From positions 1-64,000 of the forward strand of contig CAZVFD010000004.1 of assembly GCA_964625465.1 (NCBI GenBank): a stretch of DNA of 64,000 bases, read 5' to 3'. Source of the stretch: CAZLFQ01 sp964625465. Its GTDB lineage: Bacteria; Pseudomonadota; Alphaproteobacteria; Rickettsiales; Midichloriaceae. The translations under genes and the position numbers were made by a program. This document shows, piece by piece, positions 7,633 to 15,402 of this stretch. The notes beneath the pieces are model-generated. The model was given only the letters and a program-made list of their open reading frames with translations. It searched no databases and was not told the DNA's origin. Each line of letters starts with the position of its first letter. The stretch's first letter is position 1.

Positions 7633-8106
7633 TTATAGCTCAATCCTCATTTTGATAGAATCCATTGCGAGACCAGAATCTAATATATGCTGACCTTTTT
7701 GTATTACCCGAAAGCCGTTATCTAAATAGAATTTCTCGGCATTGAGTGAGGACGACAATTCAAGATAATGGCAACCTTGCTTTTTGCATTGCTCTAGCAA
7801 TTCGGTAAGAATACATACCCCTATGCTACCTATCTTATTTGGCCTTGTATAGAGAGATTTAAATTCTAGAGCGCTTGGATTTGCTACTCCGTACCCAAGA
7901 ATATAATTATCCACTTCCGCTACTAGAAAAATAAAATCTTGGTTTTGAATTTCACCAAGAATTTTCTCTATATTGTCTTTGCCCCATTCAGCAATAATGT
8001 TCGCATCATAAAAAGCAGCCGCTCTTTTTTCGACGGCTTCTTTATGGCATTCAACGATAGCTTTCGCATCGTTGATAGAAGCTGTTCTGATGACAAGTGA
8101 TTCCAT
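7633..8106 (-). CDS. GNAT-family N-acetyltransferase
   Basis: This 157-residue protein has the GNAT fold. The N-terminus is VIRTASINDAKAIVECHKEAV. The central strand DFIFLVAEVDNYILGYGVA is followed by KSLYTRPNKIGSIGVCILTELLEQCKKQG, the acetyl-CoA pyrophosphate region. It ends with LELSSSLNAEKFYLDNGFRVI, the usual beta-6/beta-7 splay. The substrate cannot be told. The closest pattern is the small stand-alone GNATs that modify amino groups of metabolites or proteins. It is an isolated gene between a GC-rich intergenic patch and tRNA-Ser. Confidence 0.87.
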   Translation of the reverse strand: MESLVIRTASINDAKAIVECHKEAVEKRAAAFYDANIIAEWGKDNIEKILGEIQNQDFIFLVAEVDNYILGYGVANPSALEFKSLYTRPNKIGSIGVCILTELLEQCKKQGCHYLELSSSLNAEKFYLDNGFRVIQKGQHILDSGLAMDSIKMRIEL

Positions 8107-8143
8107 GATTCTAAATTATTACAACAATTTAACTACGAATCAA

Positions 8144-8233
8144 TGGCGGAAGAGGTGAGATTCGAACTCACGGTACGCGTTAACGTACGTCGGTTTTCAA
8201 GACCGGTGCCTTAAACCGCTCGGCCACTCTTCC
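8144..8233 (-). tRNA. tRNA-Ser (UGA)
   Basis: On the minus strand the acceptor stem is GGAAGAG/CTCTTCC, the anticodon loop CTTGAAA gives UGA, and there is a long variable arm (cgtacg/cgtacg-type pairing) as expected for serine. CCA is encoded. The total is 90 bases. Confidence 0.95.
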
Positions 8234-8350
8234 GCATGAAGATGTGGATTGTTTCTAGCAAAAATTCCCTTACTTGGCAAGCAATACTATCACCCCCTGA
8301 ATAAAAACCTTTACAGATAAAACTACAAAACTTATAACCATCATACTTAT

Positions 8351-8427
8351 GGGGCTGTAGCTCAGCTGGATAGAGCAAGTGATTCCTAATCACTAGGTCG
8401 GACGTTCGAATCGTCTCAGTCCCACCA
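8351..8427 (+). tRNA. tRNA-Arg (CCU)
   Basis: The plus strand gives a complete cloverleaf. The acceptor is GGGGCTG/CAGTCCC with one G-T pair, the anticodon loop is TTCCTAA (CCU), the T-loop is GTTCGAATC, and CCA is encoded. The 3' end is duplicated about 97 bases downstream, see 8432-8524. Confidence 0.94.
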
Positions 8428-8431
8428 TATA

Positions 8432-8524
8432 TGAGATGCTTCGCTTGCGAATTGGACGGCGAAGCCGCCACTTAGGGTGAGAAATCGTTGTAACGATTTT
8501 GAATCAATCGTCTCAGCACCACCA
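8432..8524 (+). repeat. palindromic element ending in a duplicate of the tRNA-Arg 3' tail
   Basis: AATCGTCTCAG occurs inside tRNA-Arg (8409-8419) and again at 8506-8516. Both copies are followed by near-identical CCACCA tails. The intervening block folds as TGAGATG (8432-8438) pairing with CGTCTCA (8509-8515), with two inner hairpins: GCTTCGC/GCGAAGC (8438-8444/8459-8465) and AAATCGT/ACGATTT (8482-8488/8493-8499). It looks like an attachment-site duplication or a small palindromic repeat of the Rickettsiales type. No integrase is nearby. Confidence 0.5.
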
Positions 8525-8525
8525 C

Positions 8526-9110
8526 TTACCTTTCCAAAGCATCCATTTTTTCTTGAGCTCTTCTTTGGCTTGCGTCTAGACCAGAGTTTGTTGCAATATT
8601 AGGCGATGTATCTACTACAGGCCTAGCGGCAGCTGAGGTCCAAATGAAGGTCAAGTCTGGGATAAACGGAGCGATTAACCCATACAAATAAGCTAACAAG
8701 CTTGGATCTGGCTGGGGTTGAATCTTTGGCGGGTTATTTTGTAATTCTACTTCAACACCCTCCAATAAGGGGCCTAAATTTATACCTTGGATTTCACCAA
8801 AAATAGTTGGCCTAAAATCAACTTGAGTATGGGTGAAGTTCTGTAGATCCGCATGAGTAGTATTATTTACCAAAACTATTGAAGCTTTATTAATTGAATC
8901 AAAATTGTTTTGGGCTAAAGATTCAAACATAACTCCAGCCCTTCCAGAAGAGCGAATAACAGAGCCAGACAAATCATGCGGTAATCCAATTTCGCACATT
9001 GCTAATTTATGTTTCCTGCATAACTCAGAGGCTTTTGTAATTATTGCTTCCTTATCAGGAAAATTTTCTGGAATAAACCATGCGCAGATTGTATGTTTCT
9101 TCTCTTGCAT
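8526..9110 (-). CDS. hypothetical protein, paralogue (N-terminal domain) of the upstream gene
   Basis: This is a 194-residue protein from the ATG at 9110, chosen because GGAGGT lies directly upstream (spacing 3-4). An ATG seven codons earlier lacks a site. Residues ~10-50 align with residues ~23-60 of the neighbouring 381-residue protein: a W-x3-P start, then F, a KE/RE pair, A, C, a basic residue and L-M. The middle is beta-rich (ASIVLVNNTT). The tail after ~125 is Pro/Gln-rich with a short hydrophobic patch LLAYLYGLIAPFIPDL. No known fold was recognised. It is co-oriented and about 10 bases after its partner, so the pair is one operon, perhaps born by duplication. Confidence 0.6.
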   Translation of the reverse strand: MQEKKHTICAWFIPENFPDKEAIITKASELCRKHKLAMCEIGLPHDLSGSVIRSSGRAGVMFESLAQNNFDSINKASIVLVNNTTHADLQNFTHTQVDFRPTIFGEIQGINLGPLLEGVEVELQNNPPKIQPQPDPSLLAYLYGLIAPFIPDLTFIWTSAAARPVVDTSPNIATNSGLDASQRRAQEKMDALER

Positions 9111-9120
9111 ATACCTCCAT

Positions 9121-10266
9121 TTACCTTCCAAAAATTCCAGCTAAGAAACCTGGCTGCGAGCTGTATAACTCGTTATAAACAGCCCCCAGTTTTTTTATAA
9201 CATCTTCTTTGAGAACATCAGATATTACTATATAACTATGTCCCTTATCTAATACTTGATGGAATGCAACGCCGTGTTTGGAAAGCATGCTGCAAGTTAA
9301 AGGGTTTCCTTTACCTGCTTGGAAATGGTCGCAACCCTCGATAACTGCGTCAACTTGTTTACCCAATTTTTTACCTTCAAACTTTTTGCCCGAAAGGTAG
9401 CCGTTAATATTATTCAGAACTCTGGGGAGATCAGCGGACTCATGATATGTCCCATCTCTTGAAGAGTTGACCTGAAGGGCAAAAATTTTAAGGAAATTAC
9501 TAACTGAAAAGGCGTGTGCTGGCTTGAGCAATGGATGCTGTGCTTGATTCTCATCATGAGTATAAGCAACTAAGTCTAAATCTGTTCCCTCCAGTAGTTT
9601 TACAATTTCACCAACCTGCGTACTTTGAGAAACGATCAATTCATTCCCTTCGAGTTTAGTCAAGCTAGCAATGTCTTTTGCAAAGTTAAAGGTAACTTCC
9701 GAATCTCTCAATTTTTCTAAGAATTTATGCTCTTTAAATAAATCATCAAAACCAGCCTGTAATGAATCACTATTTTTTTTCGCGATTACATAATTCTTAA
9801 GAATAGGTTTAACTACAGAGTCAATGGATAATCTAGCTCTTTTAGGGTGTCTATTCATTAAGGCTGTTTGAGCTTGTTGTTCTAAAAGAGCTTTAGTAAC
9901 TTCATCTTTCTCCGTTCTATATCTCTCTATTAATTGTTCATCAAATAGAAAATCTTCTGGTATGCTTTGTTTGGATAGCATCGCTTTGATAGATTGCTTT
10001 GCCTCAATTTGTTCTTGGATATCGGCTTGGAACTTATTCATTAAACTTTTATCCTTGGTAATGCGGTCCCTAATTTCTTCTTTGCTTTCAAGCATCCCCA
10101 ATATCACCATTTTAAGTCCTTTTTCTTTGCAAGTATCTATAGCATTTAAAAGCAAGTCTTCCCTACTAAACAACTTAGGTTTAAGATCCCAAAAGAACAC
10201 AGGCTTTGCAGAAGTTTTTTCTTTTGCAATTGATGTAGTTGTAGAAGTGGTAGTGGTTTGCAGCAT
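9121..10266 (-). CDS. hypothetical protein with NLS-like basic cluster
   Basis: This 381-residue soluble protein has no signal peptide. It opens with a Thr/Ser-rich leader, then VFFWDLKPKLFSREDLLL, a segment shared with the next gene. A charged helical region of about 85-190 contains RHPKRARLS, which resembles a monopartite nuclear localisation signal. The C-terminal half has mixed alpha/beta character (VIEGCDHFQAGKGN, GHSYIVISD). I do not recognise a catalytic motif. Low-complexity leader, lack of homologous landmarks and position next to a tRNA with a duplicated tail fit a recently acquired effector-like gene (inference). Confidence 0.6.
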   Translation of the reverse strand: MLQTTTTSTTTSIAKEKTSAKPVFFWDLKPKLFSREDLLLNAIDTCKEKGLKMVILGMLESKEEIRDRITKDKSLMNKFQADIQEQIEAKQSIKAMLSKQSIPEDFLFDEQLIERYRTEKDEVTKALLEQQAQTALMNRHPKRARLSIDSVVKPILKNYVIAKKNSDSLQAGFDDLFKEHKFLEKLRDSEVTFNFAKDIASLTKLEGNELIVSQSTQVGEIVKLLEGTDLDLVAYTHDENQAQHPLLKPAHAFSVSNFLKIFALQVNSSRDGTYHESADLPRVLNNINGYLSGKKFEGKKLGKQVDAVIEGCDHFQAGKGNPLTCSMLSKHGVAFHQVLDKGHSYIVISDVLKEDVIKKLGAVYNELYSSQPGFLAGIFGR

Positions 10267-10349
10267 AGAGTCATCCGTTAAGTTGTTTAACTATATAGTA
10301 TTATCAAAATCGAGCCAAACTCTATAACAATATTTAAAATAGCGCGCTC

Positions 10350-10377
10350 TTGATTTATTCCGCAATTGCACTATTTA
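10350..10377 (+). promoter_or_regulatory. candidate promoter of the grpE operon
   Basis: TTGATT (10350-10355), 16 bases, then TATTTA (10372-10377). Transcription would begin near 10384. That rules out the two earlier in-frame starts of the grpE frame and leaves the ATG at 10405. No CIRCE or RpoH-specific motif is evident. Confidence 0.45.
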
Positions 10378-10404
10378 ATGACTAATCACATTAAGCTAGT
10401 ATAT

Positions 10405-10935
10405 ATGACCGAAGAAAAAAAAGTAGAACAACCAGCTCAGGCGGAAGCGCCAAAGGCAGAGCAAAACCCGCAAGAAGAAGTCGCAAAGCTTAAAGATCAA
10501 ATGATGCGCCTTGCTGCAGAAATGGATAATTTACGCAAGCGTCAAGCCAAAGAATTGGAAGAAGCAAATAAGTACGGCATCACCAAATTTGCTCGGGATC
10601 TGATTGAAGTTCTTGAAAATTTACATCGTGCCGAATCGAGCGTGAACTCTGAGCAGCTTGAAGCTAACAATACCTTGAAGCAAATATTCTCTGGCGTTGA
10701 GCTAACAAAGAAATCTCTAATTGATGCTTTTGATAAATGGGGCATCAAGAGAATAGACCCAATAGGCGAGATGTTTAATCATGATTTTCATCAGGCAATA
10801 ACACAGATTCCGACATCTACGCATCCCACAGGAACAGTGGTGCAGGTCATTCAGGCAGGATATGTAATAAGTGATAGACTTTTGCGTCCAGCTTTGGTAG
10901 CTGTTGCTAAGGCAGAAGAACCACAAAAGAAATGA
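10405..10935 (+). CDS. grpE: GrpE nucleotide exchange factor of DnaK
   Basis: GrpE ejects ADP from DnaK and so drives the chaperone cycle in the cytoplasm. The protein is 176 residues from the ATG at 10405 (MTEEKKVE), preferred over two upstream in-frame starts that overlap the likely promoter. It has an acidic disordered leader, a long coiled coil (LKDQMMRLAAEMDNLRKRQ) and the beta domain. The signature G-(x)-NFHEAI region is seen as MFNHDFHQAITQIP, followed by VVQVIQAGYVISDRLLRPALV. Its 3' end overlaps ispDF by 4 bases (ATGA-type), which puts stress chaperone and isoprenoid synthesis on one message. Confidence 0.95.
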   Translation: MTEEKKVEQPAQAEAPKAEQNPQEEVAKLKDQMMRLAAEMDNLRKRQAKELEEANKYGITKFARDLIEVLENLHRAESSVNSEQLEANNTLKQIFSGVELTKKSLIDAFDKWGIKRIDPIGEMFNHDFHQAITQIPTSTHPTGTVVQVIQAGYVISDRLLRPALVAVAKAEEPQKK

Positions 10936-12059
10936 AGAATATTGCACTAATTGTAGCTGGAGGAAATGGGACGCGTCTAGGCAACTCAATACCAAAGCAA
11001 TATTTGAAAATTAATGGTGAAAGCATTTTAAGAAAAACGATTGAGAAATTTCTAAATTGCCCTTCTATTGATGCTGTCAAAGTAGTGATTGCGAAAGACC
11101 ATGAAGAATTATACCAAGCCGCAACCACTGGTTTGAAATTACTTCCTTTTTCAATTGGCGGTAATACTAGGCAAGAATCAGTATTCAATGGTCTAAAAGA
11201 TTTATCAGAGCTAAGCCCGTCACATGTTCTAATTCATGATGCTGCAAGGCCATTTGTGACCAATGATATAATTTATAACGTCATAAATATGTTAGAAATT
11301 TATAAAGCCGTTGATGTTGGCATTGCTCCGAAAGATACAATCAAACTCCAAGGTGAAGATATTTCAACTCTAGATCGTTCGAAGCTTTACCAAACGCAAA
11401 CACCACAAGGGTTTCATTATGAAACAATATATGCATTACATAAGCATAACCAAGGTTTAAATGCCACAGATGACATAACCCTCGCGCTTGATGCTGGAAT
11501 TAAAGTTGGTGTCGCGAATGGAGATTATAAAAATATAAAAATCACAACTTCAGAAGACCTACCTATGCAACCCATTAATAAAGTTGGAATGGGTTTTGAT
11601 GTCCACAAATTTGATACAGAAAACAAAGGAGATTTCACAGTACCAATTTGCGGCATTCACATTCCTCACACATATAAAGTTTTAGCTCATTCAGATGGCG
11701 ATGTAGGAATACATGCGTTGATGGATGCGATGCTTGGTACTGCAGCACTTGGCGATATTGGAGAGCATTTTCCACCTTCAGATATGAAATGGAAAGATGC
11801 TGACTCCTGCAAGTTATTGGCGCATGTTGATTCTTTAATTAAAGCGAAAGGCGGAGAGATTCAAAATGCTGATATCACGATTATTTGCGAAAAACCAAAG
11901 GTTTTAAAGTATAAGAAGGAAATGCAGAAAAAGCTTGCCCAAGTTTTAAAAATTGATGAGAATCTAATCAATATCAAAGCCACCACCACTGAAAAGTTAG
12001 GATTTACTGGTAGAGGTGAAGGTATAGCTGCACAAGCAGTATGCTCAATTGCTTATTAG
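10932..12059 (+). CDS. ispDF: Bifunctional IspD-IspF, MEP isoprenoid pathway
   Basis: This 375-residue fusion catalyses two non-consecutive MEP steps: CTP:MEP cytidylyltransferase and MECDP synthase. The IspD half (1 to ~215) has the nucleotide loop AGGNGTRLG at 9-17, PKQY at 21-24 and IHDAARPF at 101-108. The IspF half (from ~218) has the metal ligands D223 and H225 in GFDVHKF, H261 in the helix after AHSDGDVG, then GDIGEHFPP and the closing TTTEKLGFTGRGEG. The fusion is typical of alphaproteobacteria. Retention shows that the organism makes its own isoprenoids (undecaprenyl and ubiquinone side chain), unlike many Rickettsia (family knowledge). Confidence 0.97.
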   Translation: MKNIALIVAGGNGTRLGNSIPKQYLKINGESILRKTIEKFLNCPSIDAVKVVIAKDHEELYQAATTGLKLLPFSIGGNTRQESVFNGLKDLSELSPSHVLIHDAARPFVTNDIIYNVINMLEIYKAVDVGIAPKDTIKLQGEDISTLDRSKLYQTQTPQGFHYETIYALHKHNQGLNATDDITLALDAGIKVGVANGDYKNIKITTSEDLPMQPINKVGMGFDVHKFDTENKGDFTVPICGIHIPHTYKVLAHSDGDVGIHALMDAMLGTAALGDIGEHFPPSDMKWKDADSCKLLAHVDSLIKAKGGEIQNADITIICEKPKVLKYKKEMQKKLAQVLKIDENLINIKATTTEKLGFTGRGEGIAAQAVCSIAY

Positions 12060-12066
12060 GAAAATA

Positions 12067-12678
12067 ATGAGTTTCGACCCGCGAAATTATAATTTCAACC
12101 ATCTAATGGTAAACGCAAAATCCATAAAAATTAGACCGCCAAAATTTGCATGGTACACAATAATTGCAACATGGTTTTGGGTAGGTTTCTTACCACTAGC
12201 GCAAGGAACTTTTGGAAGCATTGCTGTCTATCCCATATACAATGTTATAATTGAGAGTGCTGAAGACACATTTAGACTTGGCGCTATCAAAGATGCAGAA
12301 TTTAAATTTTGGATTACCACAATATTTTTGTTTATTGTTGGCTGGATGGCTGTAATAAAATTCCAAAACGAAACTGGAAGCGTTGATCACAAAATGGTGG
12401 TGATTGATGAGGTGATTGGCATGATGGTGGCGATATCAATCAGCTTTGATTGGGCTTATAGAATAGCGCTCAAACTCAACAAGTTTGATATGGCAGAACG
12501 CAATTTTGCGTTTATTCTGATCTTGGTATTGTTTAGAATATACGATATTTTCAAACCCTTTTTTATCTCAACAATAGATAGAAATTACAAAAAACCTCTT
12601 GGGGTTATACTTGACGATGTATTCGCAGGACTCTTCACAGCCCTAACTATTTATTTAGTATTTAAAATTGTAGTTTAG
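12067..12678 (+). CDS. pgpA: Phosphatidylglycerophosphatase A
   Basis: PgpA removes the phosphate from phosphatidylglycerol phosphate to give phosphatidylglycerol. It is an inner-membrane enzyme. The protein is 203 residues from the ATG at 12067, chosen because AGGA lies 6 bases upstream; an earlier in-frame ATG is inside ispDF. The family pattern is clear: WVGFLPLAQGTFGS, the acidic DHKMVVIDEVIGMMVA motif, FRIYDIFKPF, then GVILDDVFAGLFTAL. It is longer than the usual ~165 residues because of an N-terminal extension and an insert between the first two helices (about residues 52-75). The next gene starts 4 bases later. Confidence 0.9.
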   Translation: MSFDPRNYNFNHLMVNAKSIKIRPPKFAWYTIIATWFWVGFLPLAQGTFGSIAVYPIYNVIIESAEDTFRLGAIKDAEFKFWITTIFLFIVGWMAVIKFQNETGSVDHKMVVIDEVIGMMVAISISFDWAYRIALKLNKFDMAERNFAFILILVLFRIYDIFKPFFISTIDRNYKKPLGVILDDVFAGLFTALTIYLVFKIVV

Positions 12679-12682
12679 ATTT

Positions 12683-13156
12683 ATGATAGAAACCGCAAAA
12701 AAATTATTAGAAGTTTGTAAGCAGAAAAAAATTAAAATTGCTCTTGCTGAGTCATGCACAGGTGGAATGGTTGCGAGTATCATAACTTCAATTTCGGGAA
12801 GTTCAGAAGTTTTTGATAGAGGTTTCATAACATATTCAAATGAATCTAAAGTTGAGATTCTTGGAGTCCCGCAAGAAGTGATAATTGAAAAAGGTGCCGT
12901 AAGTCACGAAGTTGCAGAGCATATGGTAATAGGAGCAAAATCAAGATCCATGGCCGATATTGCAATTGCGATTACTGGAATTGCTGGCCCAACAGGCGGA
13001 ACAGAAACCAAGCCTGTAGGATTGGTTTATATCGCCGTAAAATATCGAGGTAACACTGAGGTTATAGAGAATCATTTTCAAGGTGACAGAGAAGATGTCA
13101 GAACCCAAGCCACTATACAGGCATTGAACGTGTTATATAAAAAGCTACTGAGCTAA
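12683..13156 (+). CDS. pncC: CinA C-terminal domain / nicotinamide-nucleotide amidase
   Basis: This 157-residue protein equals the stand-alone CinA C-terminal domain (PncC), which deamidates NMN to nicotinate mononucleotide and salvages pyridine nucleotides. Visible motifs are the catalytic ALAESCTGGMVASIITSISG near 28-47, FITYSNESKVEILGV, GAVSHEVAEHM, and AITGIAGPTGGTETKPVGLV. The N-terminal MoCF-like half of full-length CinA is absent, as is common. It is the fourth gene of the grpE-ispDF-pgpA run and ends 12 bases from the convergent cysS. Confidence 0.93.
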   Translation: MIETAKKLLEVCKQKKIKIALAESCTGGMVASIITSISGSSEVFDRGFITYSNESKVEILGVPQEVIIEKGAVSHEVAEHMVIGAKSRSMADIAIAITGIAGPTGGTETKPVGLVYIAVKYRGNTEVIENHFQGDREDVRTQATIQALNVLYKKLLS

Positions 13157-13168
13157 CAAACTTAAAAC

Positions 13169-14494
13169 CTAAAACTCGAACCCATCTTTGGTGTCTTTTA
13201 CAGTATATCCTAATGCTGATATTTTATTACGCAGCTCATCTGCTAGTGGCCAGTTTTTAGCTTTTTTAGCGGCAACTCTTTCTTCTGCTAACTTAATAAC
13301 TTTAGCTGGAATTTCTTTAGATGCTGTAGTTAAATTTAGTCCTAAAAGTTCTGCACCAGCGGCTAATTTAGCTGCTGCAGTTTCATCACCTTTGATCGCA
13401 GCATTCGCATATTCGTGAAGCTTTGCTAGCGCCAGTGGGGTATTCATATCATCCGCTAGAGCTTCTAAAATATCTGCGGAGTCAGCTTTTACTGATGAGT
13501 AATTCTTAAGTGCTAACCTGAATCTTTCAATAGATTTCTTCGCATCTTCAATCGCCTTATCACTATAATCTAAGGGTTTTTTATAGTGGGTAGTAAGGTA
13601 AACGTATCTTATCACCACGCCTTCAACACCTTCGTCCAAAACTTCGCGAACGGTTTTAAAATTGCCGAGTGACTTACTCATCTTCTCTCCGTTCACGGTT
13701 AAGAAACCGTTATGCACCCAGTAGCGAGCAAATTTATGATCATTGGCACATTCACTCTGCGCAACTTCATTTTCGTGATGAGGAAACATCAAGTCAGCCC
13801 CACCACCATGAATATCGAATTCTGATCCTAAATGTTTTTTGCTCATTGCTGAACATTCTATATGCCACCCAGGTCTGCCTTTGCCCCATGGACTATCAAA
13901 TCCACTTTCAACATCAGGTTTCCATAAGACAAAATCTGCAGGATTTTTTTTGTATGGCGCAACTTCAACTCTAGCGCCAGCAATCATGTCTTCCACGCTA
14001 CGGCGCGCAAGGTTTCCATATTCTTTAAACGACTCTACTGCAAAAAGTACATGGCCTTCGGCTTCATATGCATGGCCTTCGGCTTCATATGCATGGCCTT
14101 TTTCTATAAGCTTTTGGATCATCTGAATCATATCAGTAATATGCTCAGTTGCTTTAGGCTCAGCTGTTGGTGGCAAACAATTTAGCGCGGCGATATCGGT
14201 ATGATAATACTGCGTCATTGTTGTAGTAATCTCGGTGATGGCTTTGCCAGTTTCTTTTGATGCAGTTATAATTTTATCATCCACATCAGTAATATTTCTT
14301 GCATAAGTGACTTTAGGATAAACTGCTTTTAGCAATCTAAAAAGTACATCGTATACAACTGCAGAGCGCGCATTACCAAGGTGGGGACGATCATAAACGG
14401 TAGGCCCACAGACGTACATCCTAACATTGGTTTTATCAATTGGAACGAACTCTTCCTTTTGGCGAGCTAACGAATTGTGTAAATATATTTTCAT
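13169..14494 (-). CDS. cysS: Cysteinyl-tRNA synthetase with an internal 7-residue duplication
   Basis: This class I synthetase charges tRNA-Cys. In the 441 residues, VCGPTVYDRPHLGNARS contains the HIGH-type motif and the first zinc cysteine. GWHIECSAMSKKHLG gives the second, HGGGADLMFPHHENE the histidine/glutamate ligands, and KMSKSLGN the second nucleotide-binding motif. Slightly shorter than E. coli CysS, it lacks part of the C-terminal domain. An oddity is the duplicated GHAYEAE segment before HVLFAV near residues 133-148, where other CysS have one copy. It matches a 21-bp tandem repeat in the DNA. The reading frame is kept, so the enzyme is probably functional. Confidence 0.96.
   Translation of the reverse strand: MKIYLHNSLARQKEEFVPIDKTNVRMYVCGPTVYDRPHLGNARSAVVYDVLFRLLKAVYPKVTYARNITDVDDKIITASKETGKAITEITTTMTQYYHTDIAALNCLPPTAEPKATEHITDMIQMIQKLIEKGHAYEAEGHAYEAEGHVLFAVESFKEYGNLARRSVEDMIAGARVEVAPYKKNPADFVLWKPDVESGFDSPWGKGRPGWHIECSAMSKKHLGSEFDIHGGGADLMFPHHENEVAQSECANDHKFARYWVHNGFLTVNGEKMSKSLGNFKTVREVLDEGVEGVVIRYVYLTTHYKKPLDYSDKAIEDAKKSIERFRLALKNYSSVKADSADILEALADDMNTPLALAKLHEYANAAIKGDETAAAKLAAGAELLGLNLTTASKEIPAKVIKLAEERVAAKKAKNWPLADELRNKISALGYTVKDTKDGFEF
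14051..14100. repeat. 21-bp tandem repeat inside cysS (2.4 copies)
   Basis: Two perfect 21-base copies (14051-14071 and 14072-14092) are followed by the first 8 bases of a third. The unit is in frame and inserts seven residues in a surface loop between conserved blocks. No change between copies points to a very recent duplication or an assembly artefact. Confidence 0.9.
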
Positions 14495-14551
14495 GGTGAA
14501 TAGTACGTATATCTAGGCTTGAGTATAGCATATTCTGGGGAAATTGGTAGC

Positions 14552-15358
14552 CTATGATCTTTCTTGGGAAGGTTGAACATTTGGTTTATTAAACAACTTT
14601 TCAAAAAGCTGTTTTGCCAGTTCTTTACCCAATACATTTTCGAGTGACATATCTTCTGCGTGAGGCTGCAGAAAAACATACGCAGTATGAATAGCGTGTG
14701 CAGCGCTACTGTTTTGATGCATAGTTGCAGCATTAAAAGGCGTGGTATGATTATTGTTTTGTGCAAATAGTGCTTTTTTAGGTAATTTTCCTAAGAGTAA
14801 CCAGAGTGTCGCAAAATCGGTGTGTTTTTGTTTTGCAACACTGTGCAGCATTGTATTGCCAATATCATCGGGTTTGCAGAGCTCATCGACTGACGATGTC
14901 TCAACCGTGTTTCGTAATCTTACACCAGCAATAATTTCAGCAAATTCTTTCCGATCGTGACTTTGTGCTAACTCTTCATAAGTCTGGCCACCTTTTTGTT
15001 TTGCCAATAATTGTTCAGTAGTGAGTTTGTTAATTATCGCCTCAACACATCGCTTAGTCCCAGAGGCGAACGCATATGTAAGTGATGTGGCACCGTTTAG
15101 ATCTGGTAGGTTTAATTGCTCTGCATTAAGTTTACCAATCAATTGCATCGCTACTGAGTCATCTTTGATTTTAAGATCATCGCCCAATTCCCCCATTCTA
15201 AGAGCTAGGTGCATGGGCATCTGACTAAACCAATCCTGAGAGCAAATTAACTGCTCAGGTTCTAACTTTTCAATTAGCGATTTTGCTCCATCAAAATCAT
15301 TTTTCTGAATAGCAGTAAACAGAGCTTGTTGATCTGTTGATAAAACTTTATTTAGCAT
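14552..15358 (-). CDS. Ankyrin-repeat-like protein
   Basis: This 268-residue protein is made of roughly 33-residue helical units with ankyrin features. LFTAIQKNDFDGAKSLIEKL, then PMHLALRMGE, LPDLNGATSLTYAFASGTKR, DDIGNTMLHSVAKQKHTDFA and NHTTPFNAATMHQNSSAAHA mark five degenerate repeats. A recurring segment (I/L)xKLxxEQL links several units at about 27-34, 79-86 and 113-120. No signal peptide or membrane segment is present. Ankyrin proteins of intracellular alphaproteobacteria are often type IV secreted effectors (family knowledge); nothing here proves secretion. It is followed by cysS and preceded by parC on the same strand. Confidence 0.75.
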   Translation of the reverse strand: MLNKVLSTDQQALFTAIQKNDFDGAKSLIEKLEPEQLICSQDWFSQMPMHLALRMGELGDDLKIKDDSVAMQLIGKLNAEQLNLPDLNGATSLTYAFASGTKRCVEAIINKLTTEQLLAKQKGGQTYEELAQSHDRKEFAEIIAGVRLRNTVETSSVDELCKPDDIGNTMLHSVAKQKHTDFATLWLLLGKLPKKALFAQNNNHTTPFNAATMHQNSSAAHAIHTAYVFLQPHAEDMSLENVLGKELAKQLFEKLFNKPNVQPSQERS

Positions 15359-15402
15359 AACTTACCATTGTAAATTTTTAACGGGTAGTATTACCAAAAA
15401 AC

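Noticed and set aside
8211..8471. Minus-strand frame of 86 codons through the tRNA-Arg region.
   Set aside because: It is the antisense of tRNA-Arg and overlaps tRNA-Ser; this is a classical spurious tRNA-antisense frame.
12049..12066. Upstream in-frame start for pgpA at 12049.
   Set aside because: It lies inside ispDF and has no ribosome site, whereas 12067 has AGGA at proper spacing.
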